Shown one piece after another: positions 12,669 to 24,419 of a stretch of DNA of 64,000 bases. Under the pieces are notes generated by a model. The model did no database searches and had not been told where the DNA came from. It saw only the letters and a list, made by a program, of their open reading frames with translations. This DNA is from Charina bottae (lineage: Eukaryota > Chordata > Lepidosauria > Squamata > Charinaidae): the NCBI GenBank assembly GCA_023362775.1, contig JALMGJ010000005.1, forward strand, positions 43,607,463 through 43,671,462, written 5' to 3'. Numbering within the stretch: the stretch's first letter is position 1; every line of letters begins with the position of its first letter. The translations under genes and the position numbers were made by a program.

Positions 12669-13919
12669 GGTGTTTATAAGCCACTTCAGCTTTGCTGAAT
12701 GTCCCCCATCCTTGTTTGGAATTTTTTTTTCTTAGCTGTCTTTTCAGTGAAAATAAGAAACAGAACAACTATTTCTAAACAATGAAGCCTCTTTTTCTTT
12801 TGCAAAATAAGATTATGTTAAACAATTAAGTATGAGCCCGTCAAGTTAAATACCTGAATTCCCCTTGGTTTCACTCATAGTGGGCGGACAAGTCAAACGG
12901 CCTCGGCGCTTCTTAGACTCATGGTTCCACTTTCTATGCGACCGTTCTGGAAGGTTTTATTCCAAAACGAAAGTTGTGAATTTCCGCCACCCACGCCCTC
13001 TCCTCTGCGGAACTGACGAGACATGTTATAACATGAATCGTCCTCTTGGGGGGGGGGGGCAGAGGATTTCAGAGTATTCGATCAGATAAGCACCCGTTTA
13101 GGCCACCTTTCCCCATCTTTGTTCAGCTCTGTGGAATAACAGTTCCCAGCGCCTGCAACCAACAGGCCATATTCTCGCACATGGCTCCCCCCACCTTTAA
13201 AAAAAAAAAAATTCGTACTTTGTGGATTGGTCTGAATGACCTGGGGTGTTGCTGAGCACTGAGCCTGCAGGCAGCCTTTGCAGCCGACAGAAAAGTTCCC
13301 CTTGCTTGACTCCAATGCAGATTAGCAGCTGCCAGCAGGGCTCGATCGACTTGGGCCGATGCAACCGGGATCGCAGCCTCTTGGCTGAAGCTTCCGCTGA
13401 CCACTTCGCAGCTTTCTGGAGGGTACTGCCGGCTGGAAATTCTCGGAGTTGCATTCCCAGTCCCACCACACCTGGAGAGCTCCAAGCAGGGAAAAAGCTG
13501 CTTTGCTGCTGGGCGGGGGGGGGGGGGTAGAAGAACTTTTCACACTGTGGCCTGGAGGACGTCAAACCCGGGGGCGGGGGCGCACCCTTTTTTTAGGAGG
13601 GTCTTCCCCACCCATTAATTCCCCTAGCATGTCATTTTTAATTTACTGTTTTAATGCTTTTGTTGGGCTTGTAAATTGGCTGGGGAATTAATCACCCGTT
13701 ACAAAGTCTTTGCAAAAGTTGGTAATAAAACTTCAGCTGGCCAGAAACTCCACTGAGGAACCAAGCCTGAAGCCCGGGGAGGGTCAGGTGAGAGAGAAAC
13801 TTGCCTGTTCTGATATACGTAAATGACGTGCGGCGGGGGGGGGGGGGCGGGGTTTAGATCTTCAAATACTTCGTAACGAAAAGAATGATCAAACACTAAG
13901 GAATATCAGGGAGCACTGC
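12669..13919. other. Mixed intergenic DNA with three long G tracts
   Basis: Moderately CpG-rich between 12.95 and 13.6 kb. It holds G12 at 13048-13059, an A tract near 13199, G13 at 13515-13527 and G13 at 13835-13847. No gene is supported; overlapping open frames here are short and featureless. Confidence 0.5.
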
Positions 13920-14060
13920 AGCACCTGGGCTACCGAGCAGAAAGTTCCCAGTTCAGATTTAGCTTCCACTCAGAACTCACTTCGTAGCCTCAGGCAAATC
14001 CCCATTTTCTCCAGCAAGGTGTAGGAGAGTTACACTTGTTTCTCTTACAGGGCTAGGTTA
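13920..14060. repeat. Degraded MIR/tRNA-SINE-like fragment (tentative)
   Basis: The order of short motifs (CACCTGGGCTACCGAGCAG, CAGTTCAGATTTAG, CCTCAGGCAAATCCCC, GTGTAGGAGAGTTACA) resembles a diverged tRNA-derived SINE body. The assignment is uncertain. Confidence 0.3.
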
Positions 14061-14850
14061 AGTTTTAAGACGCCATTGAATAGTGGAAAGTGTTCTGGAG
14101 ATTTATCTCTATGAAGGTTCTCAGTCATCCAGGTGGAATTGTCTGTAGCTTGTAACTGTAATGCAAATGATAGGTGGTGGTGTTGTTACTATTATTGCTA
14201 TTTACACACAGTCTACCAGATATGTCTGACTGGATTTGGTACAGTACTTTTGACTATCAGATCCTTTCCAAGTATCCAAAAGAGCTAAAGATATTGTCGT
14301 AATATTTGCCCTGTTCCAAGTAATGCAACTTTTTGTAACTGATGATTTTGAAACAGATGAGTTGTTATTACTATTATCATGGCAGAAAATGAGTGTGTGT
14401 GTTTCAAAAAGCCGTATTAATCCTTTGAAGAAAAAAGATCGCAAGTCTTGGGGCATCATGAAGAGAATGTTTTCAGCAGAGACTTTGTTTATATCCCAGC
14501 AACATGGACCTCTTCCCAATTGCAAACACGTTTACTTGAAAGTAAACCCCACTGATTCCATGCGTATAGCACTGAGCAGGTATAATGTTACAAAACTATA
14601 CTTAGAGTATTTTAAAGATGGGACAATCAATACACTTTCAAAATATTGCTTAATATTTTACAACACATTTGGGGGGAGTTAAAGGATGATAAATTATGTT
14701 CCTAAACTGTTGCAATCATGGTTCAGTTATTTGGGAGTAACCAGTATCATATTTTTAGCCAAATTAATATGTACAGAGTCAGGACCTGAACTTTAGCAAA
14801 GAAAAAGATTTTTTTTAAATGGTTTTGCATTTGGAGAAGAAGGGAAAATC
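14061..14850. other. AT-rich intergenic DNA
   Basis: GGTTCTCAGTCATCCAGG near 14116 and a TAAACCCCACTGATTCCATG fragment near 14542 look like remnants of common reptile repeats. No gene is supported. Confidence 0.4.
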
Positions 14851-15042
14851 ATGGCTGATAAAAAGGAGCTTTTAACCCGCCTGATGAAAAAGGAGTCAGG
14901 ATATCGGTCCTTGCAACAAAGGGGAAATAGCGAGAAATTTGACAAATATTACAACGAACCGTTTGACATGATTTGGGGAAAAAATGCCAAATTTATATGG
15001 GAAAACCTGAAGGAAAGTCGATTAAAATCAAAAGTATTCTGA
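14851..15042 (+). other. Unassigned 63-codon open reading frame
   Basis: An ATG with A at -3 and G at +4 opens 63 codons rich in K, E, N and aromatic residues (starts MADKKELLTRLMKK, includes EPFDMIWGKNAKFIWENL). The predicted peptide is highly charged, has no signal peptide and resembles no family I recognise. No splice context, promoter or poly(A) signal can be tied to it. It may be chance in AT-rich DNA or part of a noncoding transcript. Confidence 0.15.
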
Positions 15043-15099
15043 AGAGCTCTCTCCCCTTCCCTCAAGTATGGGAATGAAAGCCTTTCACCCGCGGCTTGC

Positions 15100-15800
15100 C
15101 TCTGGCCATTGCAATTCTCTTTCCCTGCCTTCTTTCAGCAAAACACACAAAAGGGTGCTTCGCTCTGCTGTGGAGTGGGGGGGGGGGGGTTCGTGGCAGA
15201 ACTATCCGGCCAACGAAACGGACTGAAGGCAGGGCAATTCCCGACGAATCCGGCGAAATCAGAAACGTGCTCTACCTCGGCGACGTCTGATGGGACTGTG
15301 AACGTGAAGTGTGCCCAGTCCCCGCTTTCTTAACCTCGCAGGTGTGAGATCCTACCATTCATACGAAATCTTTTTCGGAAAAGCGGGCCTTCGGGTGGAA
15401 AAAGAGGAAAAGGTTTAACCGTAGGATCCGGCTCCATGATCTCTGGATTGGATTCCGTGGAGGCGCCTATGTAGCGGTGCCCGTCCGGTTCTAAGGCGAC
15501 GAGAAATGTCCTCGCTGGGCCCTTCCCCACGGCGATCCTCAAGCCTCCATCCAGCTATCCTACCCTGGTTTCGGGAAAGTCAGAGAAAATGGTTTCCTCG
15601 AATCAGCAGTGCGTTTCTCTTTGCCTCGGATCACCTCTCTTGCTCCGGACAGAGACGGAGTTTTCCTGCTGAAGAGGAAACGAAGGGCCCCCGGCGGTCT
15701 GCAAGAGAAAGGGAGAGCAATCACTTGACCAGCCCTCCGGAACGAGATCGGGCCGTTTGTCTGGGGTAGGACAGGCATCCGAAATGGAACCTTGACAAGC
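15100..15800. promoter_or_regulatory. CpG-enriched segment
   Basis: CpG-rich DNA from about 15.2 to 15.78 kb with a G13 tract at 15177-15189. It could be a minor CpG island. No gene is supported. Confidence 0.4.
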
Positions 15801-15808
15801 CAGAAACC

Positions 15809-15929
15809 CTCCAGAGCAGCGTTTCTCAACCTTGGCAACTTGAAGATGTGCGGACTAACTCCCAGAATTCCCCAGCCAGCTACTCCACACATCTTCAAGT
15901 TGCCAAGGTTGAGGAACGCTGCTCTGGAG
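15809..15929. mobile_element. hAT-like palindromic element, copy 3
   Basis: The core 15817-15921 starts CAGCGTTTCTCAACCTTGG and ends with the inverted form CCAAGGTTGAGGAACGCTG. The flanking 8-mers CTCCAGAG and CTCTGGAG are exact reverse complements, so the inverted repeat extends outward through them. The internal part is shorter than in other copies (about 105 bp). Confidence 0.75.
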
Positions 15930-16164
15930 GCACTGGATTGCATGTTCCATCGCGGTGTATTGATTGAAGGGCGCCAGACTGGAGAAAGCTGTCCTGCTAT
16001 GGTGGTTCTTCCACTTGTACTTAATCACTTACTTATTTTTAAGATTACCCTCTCTTAAAGAAAGGCAACTGAAGCAAATGATGCTACCTATCTTCCCTAC
16101 AAGGAAATGAAGTCTGTGGACAACCCCAGATCTGGGATGAACTGACTTCTGTACTCCATGATGG
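15930..16164. other. Intergenic DNA
   Basis: No recognisable feature. Confidence 0.5.

Positions 16165-16204
<40 letters not shown>
16165..16204. repeat. (TTG)n microsatellite
   Basis: About 13 uninterrupted GTT/TTG units. Confidence 0.95.
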
Positions 16205-16420
16205 CACCATCCACTTTGAATTTTCACGAGAAAAAGTGCATACTCTGATTAGTTTTGCCTTAAGAAATCTTCTGTACATAAACAGTAGGGATCCTTCTCA
16301 GGATGTGATTCGGGTCCAGCTAGCCCAGCATTTGGCAAAAAGTACAGAGGCTGGGAGGTCTGAGAAAATTTGGCAAGCAATCCCATGGTGCGTTTCATTA
16401 CCCTTTTTCTAAGCCTTCTC

Positions 16421-16600
16421 AGCTGTGGTCTACTAGTTAGGGGATTGGACCAAGACCGTGAAGACCTAGATTCAAATCCACCACAGCGTAGAAGCCCACT
16501 GGATGACCTAGGACCAGACACTTGCACTCAGCCCAACCTACCTGGGGGAGGGGGGAGGATTATTGGGGAAGAGGGAAATTGGAGAAGGGAGTGCTAGTAC
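16421..16600 (+). mobile_element. tRNA-derived SINE, diverged
   Basis: The head AGCTGTGGTCTACTAGTTAG (A-box-like) is followed by GATTCAAATCC (B-box-like), then ACTGGATGACCTAGGACCAG and CAGCCCAACCTACCTGGGG. This is the module order of squamate tRNA SINEs. No clean target duplication was seen. Confidence 0.6.
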
Positions 16601-16629
16601 ACCACTCTGATCTTCTGGAGAAAAGGAAA

Positions 16630-16720
16630 TGTATTGGACTACCACCTGCTCACTTCCAAGCCAGAGTGATGAGAATTGCAGTCCAACACTTTTGGAGGGC
16701 ATCAGGTTGGGGAAGGCTAC
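16630..16720. mobile_element. Second hAT-like family, half copy (tentative)
   Basis: GAATTGCAGTCCAACACTTT and GGAGGGCATCAGGTTGGGGA match one arm of a common reptile element whose other arm reads like the 46.32 kb fragment. Confidence 0.45.
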
Positions 16721-17419
16721 ATTATGCAGTCCTGATGGAGCACAAGAGACCTGCCCCTCCCATTCACAACTTGGGAAAATGCTTTCACTCCACTGCTTTC
16801 ACTAGAAATTAATTCCAAGCAAGTGTCCTGAGTGGGTGTGTAATTTCCTCTCAATTTTCACATCCCTAAAGGACAAAGGTTTTTATCTGAAGGTTTTCTT
16901 ATATTGCAGCCTTCACTGTTAGTTGGCCAGAAAATCAAAGGATTGTTTGCCTCACTGTCCCAAAGCTATACTGTTTCTTTCTCTGAAGGATTTGCTTTTT
17001 ATCTCGATCTTTCCAAATTTTGAGAGGAAGTCCCCAAAAGAGACTTTTTGCAGGCCTCTCAAGTCTCTCCATCGTGGTTTGCCATGGACCCCATCTCTTC
17101 CTCCCCCAAAGATGAACTACTTATAGAGAGAAAATTTGCTCCCCCCCTCACACACACACACACCAAATCAAATTAAGTCAACAGCACAAGCCTGTGCATA
17201 TTTACACAGAGTCCTATTAAATTGGGAGGGAGGGTGTTATTTCTCTTGTAAACAGGCTGTAGCTTTCATGGTCTTGGCCAGACCACTGAATGGGAAAGTA
17301 TTTCTCAGCTGAGCTGCTGGGAACGTGTGCATGGACAGGGTTACTGCCTCTTCCGGTGAGCTTGCCCACCTCAGCTAAAAAAAAAAACATTTTTTTACTG
17401 GGTAATCAGGATTTGGTTT
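16721..17419. other. Intergenic DNA
   Basis: Contains a short CA run near 17148-17162 and otherwise nothing recognised. Confidence 0.45.
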
Positions 17420-17620
17420 ACTGCACCGTATTGGAGGATATGCAAATGGATTTCATAGAGCCTTCACCCAGCCGGCAAACATAAATGATGCTTCCAAAGG
17501 GCACATGAAGGAGGAATGCTTTTTCCCGCCTTTAGCTTTCTGGCTGTCCTTTTTTAGCCTTTGCAATTGCTCCGCTGCTATCAACGCCCTCTGTCTTTCT
17601 CTCACGCTGCTGGGAACAGA
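17420..17620. promoter_or_regulatory. Possible conserved noncoding element with octamer motif
   Basis: Repeat-free block with a perfect octamer ATGCAAAT (17440-17447) and a forkhead-like GCAAACATAAATG near 17475. The POU and forkhead interpretation is inference from motif matches. Confidence 0.35.
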
Positions 17621-17904
17621 GCTCCTTCTGTAGGATAAGACAGCTTACAGCGCAACTTACTCCCAGAAAAGGCCCTTATTGGAGTGATGCAGCAAACACC
17701 ACAAGCTGAAAAGAAGCAGGTGAGACCAAACAGAAAAGATGTTATTAAAATGAAGTGCAGTTAATTTGGTCATGTATTTGGTGATTTCCCCCTTTGCTTC
17801 ATTAAGCATAGCTTAATAGCAACTTTGGAAAGTCTATGGAGGTTTGGGCAGGGGTGGTGGTGTGGGTGTCACTTACAGTCCTCAGGTTGGGCCACTCTGG
17901 CATA
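17621..17904. other. Intergenic DNA
   Basis: A fragment near 17645-17680 (CTTACTCCCAGAAAAG) resembles a common reptile repeat. Nothing else is recognised. Confidence 0.4.
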
Positions 17905-18048
17905 CCCTACAGCAGTGTTTCTCAACCTTGGCAACTTTAAGATGCGTGGACTTCAACTCCCAGAATTCCCCAGCCAGCCATAGGGAATTCTGGGAGTTGA
18001 AGTCCACGCATCTTAAAGTTGCCAAGGTTGAGAAACACTGCCCTACAG
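17905..18048. mobile_element. hAT-like palindromic element, copy 4, with perfect 8-bp target duplication
   Basis: The element 17913-18040 starts CAGTGTTTCTCAACCTTGG and ends CCAAGGTTGAGAAACACTG. Its arms are almost fully complementary, leaving a very short centre. Identical 8-mers CCCTACAG flank it at 17905-17912 and 18041-18048, the signature of hAT transposition. There is no coding capacity; this is the best-preserved copy in the window. Confidence 0.93.
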
Positions 18049-18894
18049 GGTTGACTGCAAATTCCAGTGTTCTCAACAACCTCAGTTGGGCATTTGTGCA
18101 GCATTGTTTGCTTTCTATTTTCCAAAGGAGATTTGTGGTCCCACTGATCTAAGCAAGGCTACCTCTGATGAAGCTTACAAGTTCCTTACAGAGAAGGAGA
18201 GCAAGGCAGCCCACTCAGATAGCCAGCAGATTCTATTTGGCCTCCGTAAGTTTGCTCCTGGCCACTTGAAAAAGTCATGATGGAAACAAATGTCCTGGCT
18301 CTGTGGCTCCTATTTTCTGCAGCACAAAAACTCCACTAGAAAACAAATGCTGGAGGAGCTTTTGAATTTCTACTTCTTGTAAGCCAAACTGTCTGGTAGG
18401 TTCTCCTGCCCAAGTCCCCGGGCCCTGAGTGAGGAAGTGTGATGTTTTTGTGCAATCAGTTCAGCTGAGCCTGAGTAGGAGAATTTCCCATTGGACTGAG
18501 TGACTTCTTTCACTCTCACTCAATAAACCCTCTGATGGAATTTTATGTCTGTAAAGTATTTCCTGCAAATGAATCTACATTCGATTTTAGTTTCTTTTCA
18601 GCCAGCTGGTATCATTTGGGGAAAAAAAACACTCATGCACAGCTTTTCAATCTCTCCTTATTTCTAAAAGAAGGGGTAGAGGGAAAACAGAAAAGGAAAA
18701 AAATCTAGCTCAGCATGTGTTTTTTTTTAAAAAAAACCCACCTTATAACATAGTTTTTAAACTAATACTTTAAGTGATTCTTTCAAAAGAAGAAATCCTG
18801 ACCTAACCACAATCTGGTTAAAAACTTAGAGGAGAACTTTTCTTCCTACTAATCTAGAGAGTGCAATTTTATGCAGAGAGGAAAGCTATATATT
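18049..18894. other. Intergenic DNA
   Basis: AT-rich with T/A homopolymers near 18720. No gene is supported. Confidence 0.5.
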
Positions 18895-19010
18895 CCAAAT
18901 CAGAGGTAAATCCAAGGTAAATGTTTATTGATTGTCCCCTACCTAGGAATAATCTGGACTACAATGGAATTTACATCTGGGTAAACATCCATAGGATTGC
19001 ACTGAACCTC
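18895..19010. repeat. Fragment of a common reptile interspersed repeat
   Basis: TTTACATCTGGGTAAACATC followed by ATAGGATTGCACTG is a widely dispersed sauropsid repeat module (recognised from memory, family name uncertain). Related bits occur near 14.54, 36.25 and 50.70 kb. Confidence 0.45.
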
Positions 19011-19338
19011 TGACAGCCTTTGCAGTTACCCTGAAATCAATAGAATTTAAGCAAGGATCTCTGAACTATTGCTCAATTCAACTCACAGCAAATATTTTTA
19101 ACCTAATCTTCCCCAACTTGATATCCTTCCACTGCATTGGGACCCAATTCCTATTCTTCCAAACATGTTCCTGGAACTGGGAAACCTAATGATGTTAGGG
19201 CAAAGCCTAATTCATTGAGCCCATTTGGAATAACTGTATTTTAACTGAGTTATTGTAAGATGTTCGTACGTACTTTGTTATTGTTGTTGTAATTCCATTG
19301 GTTTGCCTCATATGGGGAGCATGCTCTTATTACATGCA
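19011..19338. other. Intergenic DNA
   Basis: No recognisable feature. Confidence 0.5.
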
Positions 19339-19440
19339 CTGGCAATGAAAAGTTTTGCGACACCTTAAAGACTACTCAGTTTATGATGGCACAAACATTT
19401 GTGTACTATAGCCGACTCCCTCCAGTGCCATGAGTTATTT
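19339..19440. repeat. Interspersed repeat fragment
   Basis: GCGACACCTTAAAGACTACT followed by ATGGCACAAACATTTGTG and CAGTGCCATGAG resembles a common reptile SINE/LINE 3' module. The family name is not certain. Confidence 0.45.
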
Positions 19441-20179
19441 TATGCATCCCTGTTTTTGAGTTTAGTCTCAATTAATTCAGTAAAGGCCAATGAATTGCTT
19501 GAGAGTGAATCTCAATGGATGGGATCGTGCTATTATTCCAGCAGCTACATCGAAAGAGATCTAGGAGTTTTAAGACTGAGGGGGGGATATAGAAAGATGG
19601 GTGTTAAAGAAAGGGATAATTTAAGCCATTTCTAATCCTATGATGCACACAGAGACAGTGTAATAAAGAACCATGTGCATATCAAAATAGGGAAATGGAA
19701 TTATAGAATTTTTTAAAAATAGGCATATTTAATAGAAATCATGATTAATTTGTAAAAGGGGGGATCCTTGGGATGGATAGATTCAGTGCCTTTGGCTTGG
19801 AAATTTCATTGTTAGATCAGGTGTTTCAAGGGGGGTTCTAACTCTGAACAAGCAAAGCTTCAACTCTGCAGTGTATCCTGGTATGATGCCGGGGTGGGGA
19901 GCTGATACCCCTAACAAGACTTTCTGTGTTGATTTGACCTGGCTTCATGCTTATTAAAGAGAAAAAAAGGTTTTGAAGAGTTTTAAATGCAATCAGTGGG
20001 TGTGCAAGCGAAGGAAGCACGAGGTTTCTAAATTAATTTAAGTGGCTGATTTGGCCTGGAGGGATGACGGAGGGACCAGTTTGAAGAAATTAACTTTCCC
20101 TGCAACTTGCAAGACATTTTTGAGTAGCAATACAGTCTCAGTCCCAACCCTGATTCTGCAATACTAACAAGGGACTACA
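19441..20179. other. AT-rich intergenic DNA
   Basis: No supported gene or repeat. Confidence 0.5.
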
Positions 20180-20960
20180 TTGCAAGAGTACAGTAGAGTC
20201 GCCCCGCCCCGCCCGCGAACCTCACTTCCCGCTTTTTGCACGTTGCTCTTTCAGCCCAACTTGCGTGTGGGAGAAAAAACAGCGGCCAACATTGTCCGGT
20301 CGTTGTACTCCTCAGCTTCCACCTCCAAGGAGAATTCAGTTGACCCCGAGAGCCTTGTAGCCTTACTATAAACCACCTTTCCAGCCGAACCGAGGGCATT
20401 CCACCGCGAAGCCCGCTGAAGGGCCGCCCATCCCTCGGGCACAGTTTCCTTCAGCCCCAGCCCGCAGGGTGTTGGATTAAGTTGGCCTCTGCGCTGGCAG
20501 GGCGGGCGCTTTCATGTTGCGCCCTCGCGTAAATAAAGGAGTCGAGGAGAATCGACCTCGGCGTTCTTTGCCCCTTGGCGGCTTCTTCCCGCCCGAGCGT
20601 TGCCGCCCTTTGGCTCCGCTTGCGCGGCGGATCTGCGGATCGGTTTACCGGCGCTGGGCCGAGCGAAGAACGCCAACTGCTCGGCCCGAAGAGACGGGCA
20701 GGGATCAGCCCGGCCGGGAAAGGAGAGGAGGTGTCATTTGTACTCAGTCACTTTAGTCCTCAACACTTGAATGATGTATGCCGTCGCCTTTCATTATATT
20801 TCTGCGACAGGTGGCACTCCCCTGGACGAAAGTGGGCAGAGGTCAGCGGAGATGAAACGCCCGTTTATCAAGCCTGAAGTAACGACGGGACCGGCCGCAA
20901 CGTCCAGACAGCGCTCCGTCCCTGCCCCTTAGCCTCCCTTTCCCTGCCACCAGGCCAGGA
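20180..20960. promoter_or_regulatory. CpG island 2
   Basis: CpG-dense, with a GC-box-like GCCCCGCCCCGCCCGCG near 20200. Overlapping reading frames are compositional. It may be a promoter of an unannotated transcript about 8 kb upstream of LBX1. Confidence 0.65.
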
Positions 20961-22859
20961 TTTATAATAGCCCATACTGAAGAGGGGGAAATCAAACCTT
21001 GCCTCTCTTCAAACAAAAGCAGCCTTCCCACGACCAGGGTCTTCCTGCCTGGGAACAGCCTCACAAGCGACAGACTTGCAGGATGGTGGAGGATAAAACT
21101 CAACTACTGTAACTTCGAGGAAGAAGTGCCACTCAGCGTAAGTGTAAAGGAAAGCCTGGTCTTTCTCTTCAGAAAGGCAAAGGCGGTCTGCTTTCAAACT
21201 CAGCTTCAACTGAGCTGCTTTTCAACGGGTGAGAGCATCTAATCAGCTGCTATCCAGTTGTGCTGAGAAAGATGATTTTAGACTGCAATAAGGCACATGG
21301 TTACTTGGAAGTTACTTCTCTTGAGAAGACAGTTTTTTTTGGAGATAGCATGCCCAGGACTGCAAAGTTTATAATATGTTCACCTAGAAGTCAGCGGAAC
21401 AAAATAATTGTTGAGTCTAAGCCCTTTGAACTCTTTAGGAGGGTTGTTTCTCTCTGGACTTACTGGAGATCAGGCCCAAGCCTTGAGGTCTACCCCACCA
21501 GCACCAGAATTTTTAAAAACTCCATCCCCTTGAGCAGAAATCAGTCCAAAGCCCCCAGCTTTGCTCAGCGAGAATTCAGCTGAGAAGCTGGACAGTCCTT
21601 GGAAAAAGAAGCTGAATCTACAGAGAACAGCCTACCCCGCCTGGTGCTCTGGAGAGGGGAGTCCACCACATTTCCAGGAAACAAGTGAGGCAGTGGTACT
21701 CCAGATCAAAAGAGTAATGGCAGCCTTTCCTCTTCTAGTGCCTTCTAAATATACTGGGATTACAATTTCCAGAACGCACAGGTAGCACTGCTTTCAGCTG
21801 GGAGTCTTAGTTGTTATAACCCCAAACATGGCTGGAAGGCTCCAGACTCAGGAAAGCTAAGTCACTGGAGGCAGCTTCCAGCTGAGGGTATAACAAGCCA
21901 AGTTGTTTGCCAAAAACTAAGCACATTGTAGCTCTGGGGCTTAGCATCTATTGCCTTTGTCATGCTTCTTCTGTGCCCTTCTCGGTCATCCTTACACTTG
22001 GAGAGGCCCCGCTGAATTCCTGCATTGAAGCATAAACGTCTTGGCAATTAATGAAGTCTCTGGGGAGCAGAAGGAACACCCCAGGCCTCTCTGAGAATCC
22101 CACATCCAGACTTCACGGCCCTGCCCGGATTTGCACATTTGAGAGTCTGGGTTGCCTTCTTAACTTGGCACCTCTAGTCTCCCTCCCACGCAGGCGGGAG
22201 CCCGTTTCTTCCTTTGGAGCGGGTCTGCCCCACTTTCTTTGGGCAATAAAGAGCGATTCCCTCTTGAATGGTACCTTCAAGTCAGGGAGGGGAACGCCCA
22301 GAGAAAAGCCTTGTTTTCCTGCCTCCAGAAGCCTGGTAGCCTGAAGTATAGGATGGGCAGCGACCTTGACCTGTCCTTTCTGGAAAAACAGTTAACCGCT
22401 CAGTCCATGCAAAAGGGAGACATGGAGAGCTGCAAAACCTCTCCAGTCCCTGCAAACTGGATCTATGCTATGAACTTTCTCCTGGCCATTTCCATGGGGA
22501 CTTATAGCATCGTGAGAACAGCACTGTGCTGGTATAGTAGTGGTGAAGACAGGGCTGCTGTCGCCTCAGCAATCAAAGGGTGATGTGAGAAAGGTTCTCA
22601 GTCACCACTGAGGGAATGGCCATTAAGCCTAGTCCTGGGAGACCCCCAAAGTTGCAGGTTGTTACCCCCAGAGTCATCTAGTCAAGACAAATGGTAGAGA
22701 GCAGGCTAGTGTCCTTCGGAGGGCAGCGGAGGGAAATGATGCATTGGGGTTAGTAGGAACTGAAAAGAAAACCACATTCCATTATTTCCAAAGAGCCCCA
22801 ATAATACAGTCTATAAGTATATATATTTGAAGGAAATTATTGTTATGATTTCTTGTAAA
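20961..22859. other. Intergenic DNA
   Basis: Moderate GC. Reading frames at 21260-21583 and 22051-22583 have no domain features. A possible degraded hAT-like fragment lies near 21735-21800. No gene is supported. Confidence 0.45.
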
Positions 22860-23560
22860 AAAAATTCGAAAGCAAGTCACTCCCACGGATTTCAGTATTG
22901 CACAGGAGGCAGTCACGTTTTTTGAGTTGCCGTGAGTAAAACTCGAAAGCGTTGTGGTCCCTGATATTTGACTGAATTCCCTTTTGTTACAGCTATTGAC
23001 TCTTACTCTTTTTTCATTTCTATTGACTAAGTTCTACTCTCCTGTCTTGGGCATAAGCCTGCAACTCACACTTGCAGTTCTCAGCTGTAAGCAGTTGAAC
23101 TGTTGCCGTTGTCTTCTGAAGCCTTATTAATGTAAGTAGACTTTATTATTTCCAAGAAACTGACAAATTATTGTATAGCCTAATCTCAGAGTTTAAAAGA
23201 TTTACTCTTGAGAATTTACAGCTCCACAAGCCACTTCCTACATTTGCCAATGAATACAATCCCTACAGATTTTATAACTGATTCCAAAGAATGCAGATTT
23301 GTAGCTACAGTACTTACTTTTATGGTGTTGTAGATAGATTGGCTTAGAATTAATGGTTTTGAGAAAGAAGGGACACTTTTACCACGAATAAAATAATTCA
23401 TTTGAGAATAACTCTGTCCCAATGTTCTCTTATTGTCAAATTTACATGCATAATCCCCATTTCACTTCTGATGCCATTTCCATGGTAACTGCAGAATAAG
23501 CTACCTCACTTCGGATGCATAATAATCTCTTCTAGTGTTCTCATTTTGGTATAGTTACCG
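22860..23560. promoter_or_regulatory. Candidate conserved noncoding element with RFX-type motif
   Basis: About 700 bp of repeat-free, AT-leaning sequence. TTTCCATGGTAAC at 23477-23489 is a near-complete palindromic X-box bound by RFX factors. Other blocks include TTAATGTAAGTAGACTTTAT and ATAAAATAATTCATTTG. Enhancer function is inferred. Confidence 0.4.
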
Positions 23561-23574
23561 TGCATACCATGACG

Positions 23575-23670
23575 ACAGCAATGACGTCGTGCCTATCCCA
23601 CAATCCCTTGCGGAACCAGCGGCGAGCCTGCCATTTTGAAAAAGAACGTTGCGTGGGAAGACGCTAAACA
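23575..23670. promoter_or_regulatory. Promoter-like motif cluster (CRE, YY1-like)
   Basis: TGACGTCG at 23582-23589 is a CRE-like site, CCCACAATCCCTTGCGG follows near 23598, and GCCATTTTG near 23629 is a YY1-like site. Such motifs co-occur in ubiquitously used promoters. No associated gene is visible. Confidence 0.3.
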
Positions 23671-24419
23671 GTCAACCTGGCATCCTGTACTTCTAAATCA
23701 AAATTAGTGGGATCCGCTTCACTCTTTGGCGATTCCCCCAAATGAATGAATTCCGGAGTAAAGGTGTTAACTTGAACGCAGGGTCTGCTTCTGCAACTGC
23801 AGAACAAAACAACTGCAGACAAAAGCAACCAGCTCCAGATGAAGCCCCAAGCGCTTTATTCCTCTACATCGTCACCAACTTACTCATTTCTTCTTGCAAA
23901 ACAAACCACCCTCACCTTCTCCGTTACCCCAAAAGAAAAGGGCATCAGTAACAACACGGAAGAGGTATCCGTCCCAGCATGCCCTTGATTTCAGGCCAAC
24001 CCATCACCTCTGGGATTTCAAAAGAGGGGTGAAAGGGGCCAGTCTATCTTTCCTCCCCGAAAATCCCCTGAATTGTCGGTATCAAAAAGTCAAAGGCAGT
24101 TCAATTCACTCACATACACAGAGGCCTGGGCATCGCGTGTTCCCCTCGTTTCTCCAGCCCTGTCCCTTGAGGGCCGTCCTCCCCACGGATTAAAGGCAAC
24201 CACAGCACACCCAGTAAGCGAGAAGGGAGAGACAGATGTGTCCCAAATAGCCTAGACTACAGGCTTCTAATCATCATGTTTATTTTTTTTAAAAAAAAAT
24301 CTATACCTCGCTTGGCTACTAGGCTGATATAGTGCAACGTAACTGGAGAGAGAACCGTCAAGAGGAGAGAGTCTGAATCAACTTTATTTCATGTGACAGA
24401 TTCAGCATTACTGTACCGT
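23671..24419. other. Intergenic DNA
   Basis: Includes a T/A homopolymer pair near 24280-24298. No gene is supported. Confidence 0.5.
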
